Source: an uncultured Pelagibacteraceae bacterium (GTDB lineage Bacteria; Pseudomonadota; Alphaproteobacteria; Pelagibacterales; Pelagibacteraceae). From it: 64,000 bases of DNA. Made by a program: the position numbers and the translations under genes. The notes beneath the pieces were generated by a model. The model did no database searches. It worked only from the letters and a program-made list of their open reading frames with translations, and had not been told where the DNA came from. Positions 1-8,074 of the stretch are shown here, one piece after another. The DNA lies in the NCBI GenBank assembly GCA_902567495.1, contig CACFMO010000004.1:1-64000 (forward strand). The letters are read 5' to 3'. Every line of letters begins with the position of its first letter. Within the stretch, counting starts at the first letter, position 1.

Positions 1-245
1 CATAGAATGATGATCTGGAAAAGGTGTTGCTGCAACAGGATAAGCAATTACTGATACGAGTAATGCGTAGATCAAACTAAAATTGATATGTAATTTAAAT
101 TTTATTAGAGTGTGAAATGTAAAAAAAGCAATTAAAAAATTCATTAGAGATGCATGGAGAATATAAGAAAACCACGAAACACCAAATATTTTAAAAATTA
201 CTGCTTGTACAAAATCATTCGTTAAACCTGATACAGCCCAAAAAT
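1..245. repeat. Left copy of a perfect 245-bp direct repeat
   Basis: Bases 1-245 are identical, base for base, to 2153-2397 when read against each other, and the match stops abruptly after 245. The offset is 2,152 bp. The left end of the repeat lies outside the window, so its full length is unknown. The pattern is what a tandem duplication of the unit 246-2397 would give, with the window starting inside the left unit. An assembly artefact at a contig end would look the same. Confidence 0.95.
1..245 (-). pseudogene. Fragment of the GT-C-like membrane protein gene (duplicate)
   Basis: This is the second copy of codons of about 58-139 of the 518-residue membrane protein encoded at 1013-2569. 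It has no start of its own: its upstream side is joined to the 3' part of the GT2 gene, in another reading frame. It runs off the left edge of the window, so whether the rest of the gene follows cannot be seen. It is probably not expressed as a protein in its native frame. Confidence 0.6.
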
Positions 246-959
246 GAGATAATAAAAGATAGAAAAAATAAAAATTTTATATTTAAAGACTGAAAATACC
301 CTGCTGGAGTGATTAAAGAGTTTGTATAAATTTACTTTGGAATTTCCAGAATATCTTCTTCTTCTTTCACTTTTTATTCTCGATATTTTTTTTAAGTTAC
401 TTACTATAGCTGCAGGGTATGCCGCCCAAATATCCCTTTTATGTATCAAATATCCAATTGTTTGAAATTTAAGTAAACTAAAATTTCCAAATTTAATTTG
501 ATAACCTGTAAACAAAAATAAAACTGTTTTATGAACCAAGTATAAAAATTTAAACCAAAATGGTTCTTTCCTATTCGTTCTTTCAACAACAATAGCATCT
601 GAGATGTTCGTTTTATTCATTTTAATTAATTCGGTTATTGTATTCGGATCGTCCTGTCCATCTGCATCCATAATTATTATATCCTTATTTATATAGTCTT
701 TATTTTTTTTCAAATGATTAATCGCTAAAGCTATTGCTCTTTGGCTACCCATGTTTTGACTTAAATTTAATATATTAAATTTAATTATGTTATTATTTTT
801 TTTTAATTTTATTTCTTGTTTAAATTTTGAACAATCATTAACTACCAAAATACAAAATTTAAAATTATTTTTTTTTGCTATATAATTTAATTTTGATAAA
901 AGCCTATTAAGGTTTTTCCAATCGTTGTAAACTGGGAGTAGAATTGTATAAACTTTCAT
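222..959 (-). CDS. GT2 family glycosyltransferase (polyprenyl-phosphate sugar synthase-like), 3' end replaced
   Basis: 245 residues. The N-terminal GT-A fold is clear: 'ILLPVYNDWKNL' at the start, 'VVNDCS' near residue 40, and a DxD-type nucleotide-sugar motif 'IMDADGQDDP' near residue 98. This resembles DPM1/GtrB-type enzymes that load a sugar from a nucleotide donor onto a polyprenyl phosphate. Relatives usually run to about 300 residues with C-terminal membrane helices. Here the frame crosses the repeat junction at 245/246 and stops after 'FGLYQV', which is out-of-frame sequence from the neighbouring gene. The C-terminus is therefore probably truncated. It lies downstream of the GT-C-like gene on the same strand, which suggests the two act in one lipid-linked glycosylation step. 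Confidence 0.75.
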   Translation of the reverse strand: MKVYTILLPVYNDWKNLNRLLSKLNYIAKKNNFKFCILVVNDCSKFKQEIKLKKNNNIIKFNILNLSQNMGSQRAIALAINHLKKNKDYINKDIIIMDADGQDDPNTITELIKMNKTNISDAIVVERTNRKEPFWFKFLYLVHKTVLFLFTGYQIKFGNFSLLKFQTIGYLIHKRDIWAAYPAAIVSNLKKISRIKSERRRRYSGNSKVNLYKLFNHSSRVFSVFKYKIFIFSIFYYLIFGLYQV

Positions 960-1012
960 ATAATATCAATACAATAAAGAACAAACTTTTAAATTATTTA
1001 TTATTATTTTTT

Positions 1013-2569
1013 TTAATTATCACATTTGATAATTGAAAATTTTGTTAATATTTCATTTATTTTTTCCCTCTGTAAACAGTCGTTATCTATTAAATTATCA
1101 AAAACATTTTTTTCTAATGGTTTGATAACGTAAATTGCTTGAATTCCCTTATTTTTAATATGATTGAGAAAAAACTGTTTATAGTCATCGTGATATTTGT
1201 CATTTTTAGTTGGATAAGCCACATCATCATACGTCCTACTAAAAGTATATGTATTTGGGAGTAATGAGGCAATAAATTGGTAATGTGTTATTAAAAACTT
1301 ATTTTTTTTATCATTAGATAGAATATTTATAGTTTTTTTTAAGATTTCAATCTCACTTGAAATTGATCCAGAGAAATTAGGGTTTATCCATTTTAAATAT
1401 TTCAATTTTTTATGAATTTTTTCTGCCTCTCCAAGATTTTCCAATTTTGTATTTTCCATTTCCATAAATTTTCTATTATCGACATAGCTTATTTTGTAAT
1501 AAGTTGTTGAGCTTATAGCCAAGAGAATAACTAAATAAATTAAATATTTTTTTTTTATTATTTTTTCCATGTATACATGGGAAAAACCAAGAAATATTGG
1601 GATTATAAAAAAAATAAATTTTTGATTTAAAGTCAACAGTTGATTTAATATTAGAGCATAGGCTGTAAATATTAATGAACATAATATAAAAAAATCTTTT
1701 TGTTTAAAAAATTTTATGTCTTTAGTAAAATTATTAATTAATAGATATATCAATGGTAATATAGCAATATGTATAAGTTTATATCTTAAAAATAATCTAT
1801 TAAATTCTAAAGGAAACAAAAATTCTAAAAGTCTATTATCTCCAATGGTTATTGGATACATTATATATTGAATATAAAATGAGTAGAAAGAGATTTTATT
1901 AAACATAAATAGAAAGAAAAATAATATTAAAATAAAAGAAAACCCTAAAAATAAAACTCCAATTTTTTTGAATGAGAAGTTATAAATAAAATAAATTAAA
2001 CCTAAAAAAGATATTATTATAAAAATGTATGCTGCGGGCGTTTGCTTTGAAAAAAAACCTAAAACTAAAAAAACAGGTAATAAAAATAAATAAAAATTCG
2101 AATTTGTCTTCAAATGTAATAGAAAGCAAAAAAGCCCAATTATGGAAAAAATCATAGAATGATGATCTGGAAAAGGTGTTGCTGCAACAGGATAAGCAAT
2201 TACTGATACGAGTAATGCGTAGATCAAACTAAAATTGATATGTAATTTAAATTTTATTAGAGTGTGAAATGTAAAAAAAGCAATTAAAAAATTCATTAGA
2301 GATGCATGGAGAATATAAGAAAACCACGAAACACCAAATATTTTAAAAATTACTGCTTGTACAAAATCATTCGTTAAACCTGATACAGCCCAAAAATCTT
2401 TGATTGGAAACTCTCCATTCAAAACCCTATTTCCAGAGTCAAAAAAGAGAAATGAATCTATGGGGTAAACACCTAAATAACCATAATACTGATTAATAAA
2501 TATAGAAAAAAAGAAAATTATTGATAAGTAGAAAATTTTTATATTTTCAAAATTTAAATTAGATTTCAT
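1013..2569 (-). CDS. Polytopic membrane protein, GT-C glycosyltransferase-like
   Basis: 518 residues with about ten hydrophobic segments through residue ~350 and a soluble C-terminal part. An acidic motif 'PIDSFLFFDSG' follows the first membrane segment, and then comes 'GEFPIKDFW', a pattern familiar from PMT/ArnT-like (GT39/GT-C) enzymes that take sugar from a polyprenyl-phosphate donor. The family assignment is by pattern only. The GT2 gene just downstream (53 bp) would supply such a donor. Codons of about 58-139 are duplicated at the left edge of the window. The start ATG at 2569 lies 11 bp downstream of the rpoD stop, so the gene may be read through from rpoD. Confidence 0.6.
   Translation of the reverse strand: MKSNLNFENIKIFYLSIIFFFSIFINQYYGYLGVYPIDSFLFFDSGNRVLNGEFPIKDFWAVSGLTNDFVQAVIFKIFGVSWFSYILHASLMNFLIAFFTFHTLIKFKLHINFSLIYALLVSVIAYPVAATPFPDHHSMIFSIIGLFCFLLHLKTNSNFYLFLLPVFLVLGFFSKQTPAAYIFIIISFLGLIYFIYNFSFKKIGVLFLGFSFILILFFFLFMFNKISFYSFYIQYIMYPITIGDNRLLEFLFPLEFNRLFLRYKLIHIAILPLIYLLINNFTKDIKFFKQKDFFILCSLIFTAYALILNQLLTLNQKFIFFIIPIFLGFSHVYMEKIIKKKYLIYLVILLAISSTTYYKISYVDNRKFMEMENTKLENLGEAEKIHKKLKYLKWINPNFSGSISSEIEILKKTINILSNDKKNKFLITHYQFIASLLPNTYTFSRTYDDVAYPTKNDKYHDDYKQFFLNHIKNKGIQAIYVIKPLEKNVFDNLIDNDCLQREKINEILTKFSIIKCDN
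2153..2397. repeat. Right copy of the perfect 245-bp direct repeat
   Basis: This copy is inside the intact GT-C-like gene and is identical to 1-245. Sequence continues in the gene frame on both sides, so this is the original copy, and the one at 1-245 is the derived one. Confidence 0.95.
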
Positions 2570-2580
2570 TAAAAATGAAA

Positions 2581-4467
2581 TTACTTTTCAAGGAAACTTT
2601 TTAATTGTTTTGATCTGCTTGGATGCTTTAGCTTTCTCAGAGCTTTCGCCTCTATTTGCCTTATTCTTTCTCTGGTAACATTAAACTGTAAACCAACTTC
2701 CTCTAAAGTATGGTCAGTGTTCATTCCAATTCCAAATCTCATTCTTAGAACCCTCTCTTCTCTTGGTGTTAGGGAGGCTAAAATTTTAGTTGTTGACTCG
2801 CTAAGATTAGACCTGATAGCAGTATCTAAAGGCTGTAAAGCATTTTTATCTTCTATGAAATCTCCTAAGCTACTATCTTCTTCATCACCTACTGGTGTTT
2901 CAAGAGATACAGGTTCCTTAGAAATTTTTAAAACTTTTCTAACTTTTTCCAATGGCATAGCCAGTTTTTTTGCAAGTTCTTCTGGCGTCGCCTCTCTACC
3001 AAACTCACTTAATATTTGTCTTTGTGTCCTCACAATTTTATTAATCGTTTCGATCATGTGAACTGGAATCCTTATTGTTCTTGCTTGATCTGCTATTGAT
3101 CTAGTAATTGCTTGTCTGATCCACCAAGTAGCATAAGTAGAGAATTTGTATCCACGTCGGTATTCAAACTTATCAACTGCTTTCATTAATCCAATGTTTC
3201 CCTCCTGGATGAGGTCTAAAAACTGAAGACCACGGTTTGTGTATTTTTTTGCTATAGAAATTACCAACCTCAAATTTGCTTCAACCATTTCTTTTTTTGC
3301 AATTCGAGATTCTCTTTCACCCTTTTGTATTCTTTTAACTAATGATTTGAATTCTCCAACTGACAATTCTATTTTTTTACTAAATTCAATAAGTCTATCT
3401 CTTATTTCATGAAATTCTTTTTTATGTTTTTTAAAAAAGTTTTTCCATGTTTTGTTCTCTTTTAAAAATGTTTCAAATTTTGAATTTATTTCATTTCCTA
3501 CATAATATTTTATAAATTCTTCTCTTGAAATTTTATTTTCATTTGCAAGTCTTAGTAGGACACCTTCTAATGATAATATTTTTTTGTTCTCTTTGTAATG
3601 GGCCTGGACCAATTCTTCAACAACAGAGGGGCTTAATTGAAGGTTTTCAAAATCTTCAACTAGGATACTTTGTATTTTTTTAAGATTTTTGTTTTTAGAA
3701 ACTGACAACTCTTGAGAGTTTAGAATGCAATTAAGTTTTTCTATTTGATATTTTTTTAGTTTGGTATAATTTTTTGAGAGATTTTGAATAAGAGATATTA
3801 CTTTAGGTTTTATTTCTTCTTCCATTGCTGCAAGAGAAACATTAAATTCGTCATTTTGATCAACATATTCCTCTGTCTTTTCATCATTTTTATCTTTTGA
3901 CTCATCTTTTTTTTCTTTTGAATTATTGTTTTTTAATTTTTCTTTTGCAACTTTCTTTAAATTTTCATCTTCTGAATTATCATTCTCAAAATCTTCATAT
4001 GTTGAGTCGATGTCTATTATATCTCTAACTAAAAGTTCGTTTTTTTCAAGCTGGTCTTTCCACTCAAAGATTTTTTTTGAGATTAGAGGACTCTGAGTAA
4101 GAGCATTAATCATAACATTTTTTCCTGCCTCAATTCTTTTTGCAATTGCAATTTCTCCATCTCTTGATAGAAGTTCAACTCCACCCATTTCCCGTAAGTA
4201 CATTCTAATTGGATCATCACTTTTTTCTGAGGATTTTTCAGACTCAGCTTGGCTGACATCTTTTTTCTTCAGTGACTGAAATTCAGACTTTTTTGAGACT
4301 AACGTTACTTTTTTATCAAAAAGAATAATTAAAGCTTTTTCTAAATTTTCGTGTGAGCTATTTCTTTTACCTAGTGATTTTCCAAGTTCTTCATAAGTAA
4401 TAAAACCCCTATGAACACCTTTATCTAAAAGACGTTCAAATGACTTGGTTATTAGTTTGGTTTTCAT
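2581..4467 (-). CDS. rpoD: RNA polymerase primary sigma factor (sigma-70)
   Basis: 628 residues, normal for an alphaproteobacterial RpoD. Region 1.1 is at the N-terminus, followed by a variable acidic/lysine-rich non-conserved region (residues ~150-220). Region 2 carries '[15 protein letters not shown]', '[16 protein letters not shown]' and the -10 recognition helix '[10 protein letters not shown]'. Region 3 follows. Region 4 ends with '[20 protein letters not shown]', which binds the -35 element. It directs RNA polymerase to housekeeping promoters, such as those marked before carA, prs and rplY. It lies downstream of dnaG on the same strand with a 59-bp gap that holds a possible promoter. 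Confidence 0.98.
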   Translation of the reverse strand: MKTKLITKSFERLLDKGVHRGFITYEELGKSLGKRNSSHENLEKALIILFDKKVTLVSKKSEFQSLKKKDVSQAESEKSSEKSDDPIRMYLREMGGVELLSRDGEIAIAKRIEAGKNVMINALTQSPLISKKIFEWKDQLEKNELLVRDIIDIDSTYEDFENDNSEDENLKKVAKEKLKNNNSKEKKDESKDKNDEKTEEYVDQNDEFNVSLAAMEEEIKPKVISLIQNLSKNYTKLKKYQIEKLNCILNSQELSVSKNKNLKKIQSILVEDFENLQLSPSVVEELVQAHYKENKKILSLEGVLLRLANENKISREEFIKYYVGNEINSKFETFLKENKTWKNFFKKHKKEFHEIRDRLIEFSKKIELSVGEFKSLVKRIQKGERESRIAKKEMVEANLRLVISIAKKYTNRGLQFLDLIQEGNIGLMKAVDKFEYRRGYKFSTYATWWIRQAITRSIADQARTIRIPVHMIETINKIVRTQRQILSEFGREATPEELAKKLAMPLEKVRKVLKISKEPVSLETPVGDEEDSSLGDFIEDKNALQPLDTAIRSNLSESTTKILASLTPREERVLRMRFGIGMNTDHTLEEVGLQFNVTRERIRQIEAKALRKLKHPSRSKQLKSFLEK

Positions 4468-4475
4468 ACAGTCAG

Positions 4476-4503
4476 ATTATTGATTAAGTATATATAGAGA
4501 CAA
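4476..4503 (-). promoter_or_regulatory. Possible sigma-70 promoter for rpoD
   Basis: On the minus strand TTGTCT (-35) is followed after 16 bp by AATAAT (-10), ending just before the rpoD start at 4467. The -10 matches consensus at 5 of 6 bases, the -35 at 4 of 6. It sits in the only gap of note between dnaG and rpoD. Confidence 0.4.
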
Positions 4504-4526
4504 ATTATTAAAAATCTATACTTAAT

Positions 4527-6290
4527 TTACTCTTTATTTATCTTACTTTTAAGCTTTATTAAGTCAGAGTATGATTTTTCATCAAATTTCTCTATGAGCT
4601 TATTTTCTAGATTCTCAATTTTTTTAGAAAATTTGATATCATTAAGTTCTTTAAGAATTTCATTTAATAACTCAATTTGTTTTTCTTCATCTTTTTTTAA
4701 AAAAATATTTTTGATTACAGAGTTTTGGTTAATATCGCTTATCAAATTTAAATATCTTTTCGCTAATTCATCTAAATCTTTTTGATCAAATTTATGTTCA
4801 GATATAATCCCTAAAAGTTCTGACTTAAGCTTGTTAAGCTTACTACTCGAAAATTGAATATCATCAAAAAGCTCTGCTCTTGGTGAAATAATATTAGGGT
4901 GATTAAACATTATATACAAAATCGAATATTCTTTAATTTCCTCTTTAGAAAGATGTTCTTTTGCAAAAGAAATTTTTTTTGTCTCATTTAAAATTCTGTA
5001 ATTATTAATTATTTTGCCTTTACCTCTTTGTAAAGGTGTTAAATTTCTAATTTTTTCAAGATAGTTTTCAAGAATATATTTTCTTAAAGTTTTATCTTTA
5101 ATAGTCTCACAAAGATTTCTAAATTTTTTTTCAAATTTGGTCGAAGCAAAAGGATCAGATCTATCTAGATTATTTAAATAATTTTTCCAAATAAATTCTT
5201 CAATTGATAATTTGTTTGTTAAAAATTCTACAAAAGCTTTTTTTCCTTTTTCTTTTATAAAATCATCAGGATCAACTCCTTTTGATAATTTAACAAATCC
5301 AATTTTATTGCTCTCCTTTATGTGAGGTAGAAGACTTTCTGCAATACGCAAAGCTGCCCTTTGACCACTCACATCCCCGTCTAAACACAAAATTGGATTT
5401 GAAAAAAACTTCCAAATAAGATTAATTTGATTTTCTGTGAGTGCAGTCCCTGAGTTTGAAACAACATTTTTGATTCCAGCAGAATAAATACTTATAACAT
5501 CCATATAACCCTCGACAACTATAACTTCTGAATCTTTATTAGGAAATGATTTTGCCTTATCTAAATTAAAAATATGTTTACCTTTTTTATAAAATTCTGT
5601 TTCGGGTGAATTAATATACTTTGCGATTTTTTTATCTTTAATAATTCTTCCTCCAAAAGCCACTATATCGCCGACTATGTTTTTGATTGGAAATATAATT
5701 CTTGAGTGGAATCTATTTATATATTTTTTAAATTTTTCATTATTATAAAATAATCCAGTTTCCAAAATATTTTTTTCTGAATAATTTTTTATCAAATTTG
5801 AATAATAATCTGAGTTGCTCGGAACATATCCAATTTGAAACTCAAGAATGGTTTCTTTTCCAATTCCACGCTTGTTCAAATAATCCATCGAAAAATCAAA
5901 ATTTTCTAGAAGAAGTTTATGATGGTGGATGGTAAAATCTTTAAAAATATTTTTATAATTTTGGTATCTTTTTTCTTTCTCCACATCGAATTTAGAGAAT
6001 CTATATGGTTGCATTCCAGCTTGAGAGGCAAGTTGTCTTACCGCTTCTCCAAATTTTAATGATTGGGTTTTCATTAAGAAATCAAAGATATTACCATGTT
6101 CGCCGGAACTAAAGCAGTGATAAAATCCTTTTTCATCACTAACAGTAAACGACGGTGTTTTTTCAGATGTAAAAGGAGAAAGGCCGACAAACTCTTTTCC
6201 TCTTCTATTTAATTTTACGGTTTTTCCAACAACTTGTGAAACTTTTAATCTTAACTTTATTTCATCTAAATAATTTTTCGGATATTTCAT
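4527..6290 (-). CDS. dnaG: DNA primase
   Basis: 587 residues, typical length. The N-terminal zinc-binding-type domain is present ('SPFTSEKTPSF', 'YHCFSSGEHG', residues ~38-66), but the usual CHC2 ligands read S, T, C, S, so only one likely ligand remains. The TOPRIM catalytic core has 'VVEGYMDVI' near residue 257 and 'CLDGDVSGQRAA' near residue 300. The C-terminal helicase-interacting part is less conserved. It makes RNA primers at the replication fork. It sits between a YqeY-like gene (1-bp gap) and rpoD, an arrangement seen widely in this class. I recall other alphaproteobacterial primases lacking these zinc ligands, so this is probably lineage-wide rather than a local defect. Confidence 0.97.
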   Translation of the reverse strand: MKYPKNYLDEIKLRLKVSQVVGKTVKLNRRGKEFVGLSPFTSEKTPSFTVSDEKGFYHCFSSGEHGNIFDFLMKTQSLKFGEAVRQLASQAGMQPYRFSKFDVEKEKRYQNYKNIFKDFTIHHHKLLLENFDFSMDYLNKRGIGKETILEFQIGYVPSNSDYYSNLIKNYSEKNILETGLFYNNEKFKKYINRFHSRIIFPIKNIVGDIVAFGGRIIKDKKIAKYINSPETEFYKKGKHIFNLDKAKSFPNKDSEVIVVEGYMDVISIYSAGIKNVVSNSGTALTENQINLIWKFFSNPILCLDGDVSGQRAALRIAESLLPHIKESNKIGFVKLSKGVDPDDFIKEKGKKAFVEFLTNKLSIEEFIWKNYLNNLDRSDPFASTKFEKKFRNLCETIKDKTLRKYILENYLEKIRNLTPLQRGKGKIINNYRILNETKKISFAKEHLSKEEIKEYSILYIMFNHPNIISPRAELFDDIQFSSSKLNKLKSELLGIISEHKFDQKDLDELAKRYLNLISDINQNSVIKNIFLKKDEEKQIELLNEILKELNDIKFSKKIENLENKLIEKFDEKSYSDLIKLKSKINKE

Positions 6291-6291
6291 T

Positions 6292-6747
6292 TTATTTTAA
6301 ATTTTCTTTTATTATTTGACTGACTTTTGAAAAATCCATAACATCTGCGTGTTCCTTTTTTAACGCTCCTATTACTTTGCCCATGTCTTTTATGGAGGAA
6401 GCACCTACTTGATTAATTTTTTCAATACACAGCTTTTTTGTTTCTTCATCATTTAGTTGTTTCGGCAAAAATTCATTTATAATTGATATTTCTGACAATT
6501 CATTCTCTAGAAGCTCTTTTCTTCCTGCTTTTTTGTAGGCTTCACAAGAGTCATTTCTTTGTTTTACCATTTTTTTTAAAAGTGATGTTAAATCACTGTC
6601 GGGTAATACATTTTTGTCCTTAATTTTTTTTGCAATTATGTTGTCTTTTATAGCTGCGATAATCAACCTTAAGGTGGAATAAGTTTTTTTGTCTTGAGCT
6701 TTTAGGGCTTCGCTTAGCTTAGTTTCTATTTTGCTTTGAAGGGACAT
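6292..6747 (-). CDS. YqeY/GatB-tail-like protein
   Basis: 151 residues, the standard size for the YqeY family, which resembles the C-terminal tail domain of GatB amidotransferase subunits. Family features include 'STLRLIIAAIK' near residue 25 and 'INEFLPKQL' near residue 90. Its cellular role is not firmly established; a link to tRNA-dependent amidation is suggested by similarity. It is the first gene of a minus-strand run with dnaG and rpoD, starting divergently from carAB. Confidence 0.9.
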   Translation of the reverse strand: MSLQSKIETKLSEALKAQDKKTYSTLRLIIAAIKDNIIAKKIKDKNVLPDSDLTSLLKKMVKQRNDSCEAYKKAGRKELLENELSEISIINEFLPKQLNDEETKKLCIEKINQVGASSIKDMGKVIGALKKEHADVMDFSKVSQIIKENLK

Positions 6748-6801
6748 ATAAATTTAAACTTACTTTAATCACATTTTTTTTCAAAAGAAAAAAGAATGGG
6801 G

Positions 6802-6830
6802 TTGACGGCTGTGAACCTTTTTCATATAAA
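6802..6830 (+). promoter_or_regulatory. Sigma-70 promoter for carAB
   Basis: TTGACG, a 17-bp spacer and TATAAA give a near-consensus promoter in the 124-bp divergent gap. The expected transcription start near 6837 leaves a leader of about 35 nt before carA. No repeats or pyrimidine-rich attenuator were seen in the leader. Confidence 0.75.
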
Positions 6831-6871
6831 GCCGAAAACCCTAATTAAAAGGATTTACTTTAACTCATGAG

Positions 6872-8074
6872 TTGTATTTGAGACAGGTCAAAAACAAAAA
6901 AAATAAATCACAAAATTTTTCAACAGGTATTTTAGTTTTTGAAGATGGCACCAAATTTTTTGGAATTGGGATTGGCCATGAAGGAAGTGCAGTTGGTGAG
7001 GTTTGTTTCAATACGTCGATAACTGGCTATCAAGAAATAATAACAGATCCATCTTACTCCGATCAAATTATAAACTTTACGTTCCCCCACATTGGAAATG
7101 TAGGAACAAATATTGAAGATAATGAGGCTGATAAAACATGGGCAAAAGGAGTTATTCTTAATTCAAATATAACTGATCCATCTAATTATAGGTCAATTCA
7201 AAAATTAGATAAATGGCTCAAAAAGAGAAAAATTATTGGAATTGTAGGATTAGATACTAGAGTTATTACAAACTATATAAGAGACAAAGGTGCTCCCAAG
7301 GGAGCAATACAATTTTTGAGAAAAGGAAATCATAATTTAAAAAAACTTTTAAAAATTACAAAATCGTGGAATGGATTATTGGGCCTAGACTTAGCTAAAA
7401 AAGTTACATGTAAAAACATTTATAAATGGAAATCTTTAAAGTCTTGGGATAAAAAAAATGGTTACGTTAAAAATAAAAAAAATAAATATCAAATTATCGC
7501 AATTGATTACGGAATGAAAAAAAATCAATTAAGATGTTTTTCTGATATTAATTGCGGTGTTACAGTTGTCCCAGCAAACTTTTCAGCAGATAAGATTTTA
7601 AAGCTTAAGCCTCATGGGGTTTTTTTATCAAATGGTCCAGGAGACCCTGCAGCAACTGGAAGGTATGCAATACCAATTGTAAAAAAATTAATAGAAAATA
7701 AAATACCTATTTTTGGTATCTGCCTAGGCCATCAAATTTTATCATTAGCTCTAGGAGCAAAAACTAAAAAAATGTCATTGGGTCACAGAGGTGCAAACCA
7801 TCCTGTTAAAGATCTAACCACAAATAAAGTCGAAATTACAAGTCAAAATCATGGTTTTGAAGTTGATGCTAAATCAATTCCTAAAAATGTAAAAGTCACC
7901 CACAAATCTCTTTTTGATGGGTCTATTGAAGGTATAGAGGTAAAAGATAAAAAACTATTTTCAGTTCAATATCATCCAGAGGCTAATCCTGGACCACAAG
8001 ATAGTAAATATTTATTCGAAAAATTTTTAAACAATATAAAATCAAGAAAAAATGGGAAAAAGAAAAGATATTAA
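6872..8074 (+). CDS. carA: Carbamoyl-phosphate synthase small subunit (glutaminase)
   Basis: 400 residues. The N-terminal CPSase small-chain domain includes '[17 protein letters not shown]'. The C-terminal class I glutamine amidotransferase domain has nucleophile Cys in 'GICLGHQ' near residue 283 and the His/Glu pair in 'QYHPEANPG' near 368. It supplies ammonia from glutamine to CarB for arginine and pyrimidine synthesis. The start is uncertain: no ATG is in frame, so TTG at 6872 (or TTG at 6878) is the likely start, 36-42 nt after the predicted transcription start. The 3' end overlaps carB by 23 bp, implying translational coupling. Confidence 0.96.
   Translation: MYLRQVKNKKNKSQNFSTGILVFEDGTKFFGIGIGHEGSAVGEVCFNTSITGYQEIITDPSYSDQIINFTFPHIGNVGTNIEDNEADKTWAKGVILNSNITDPSNYRSIQKLDKWLKKRKIIGIVGLDTRVITNYIRDKGAPKGAIQFLRKGNHNLKKLLKITKSWNGLLGLDLAKKVTCKNIYKWKSLKSWDKKNGYVKNKKNKYQIIAIDYGMKKNQLRCFSDINCGVTVVPANFSADKILKLKPHGVFLSNGPGDPAATGRYAIPIVKKLIENKIPIFGICLGHQILSLALGAKTKKMSLGHRGANHPVKDLTTNKVEITSQNHGFEVDAKSIPKNVKVTHKSLFDGSIEGIEVKDKKLFSVQYHPEANPGPQDSKYLFEKFLNNIKSRKNGKKKRY

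Noticed and set aside
2717-3061. 114-residue plus-strand ORF within rpoD
   Set aside because: Antisense shadow of a fully conserved gene; no family pattern. The same applies to the other antisense ORFs inside carB, uvrB, smc, rplY and cytochrome genes.
6831-6871. Riboswitch or attenuator in the carA leader
   Set aside because: About 35 nt with no stem-loop or known aptamer core visible.
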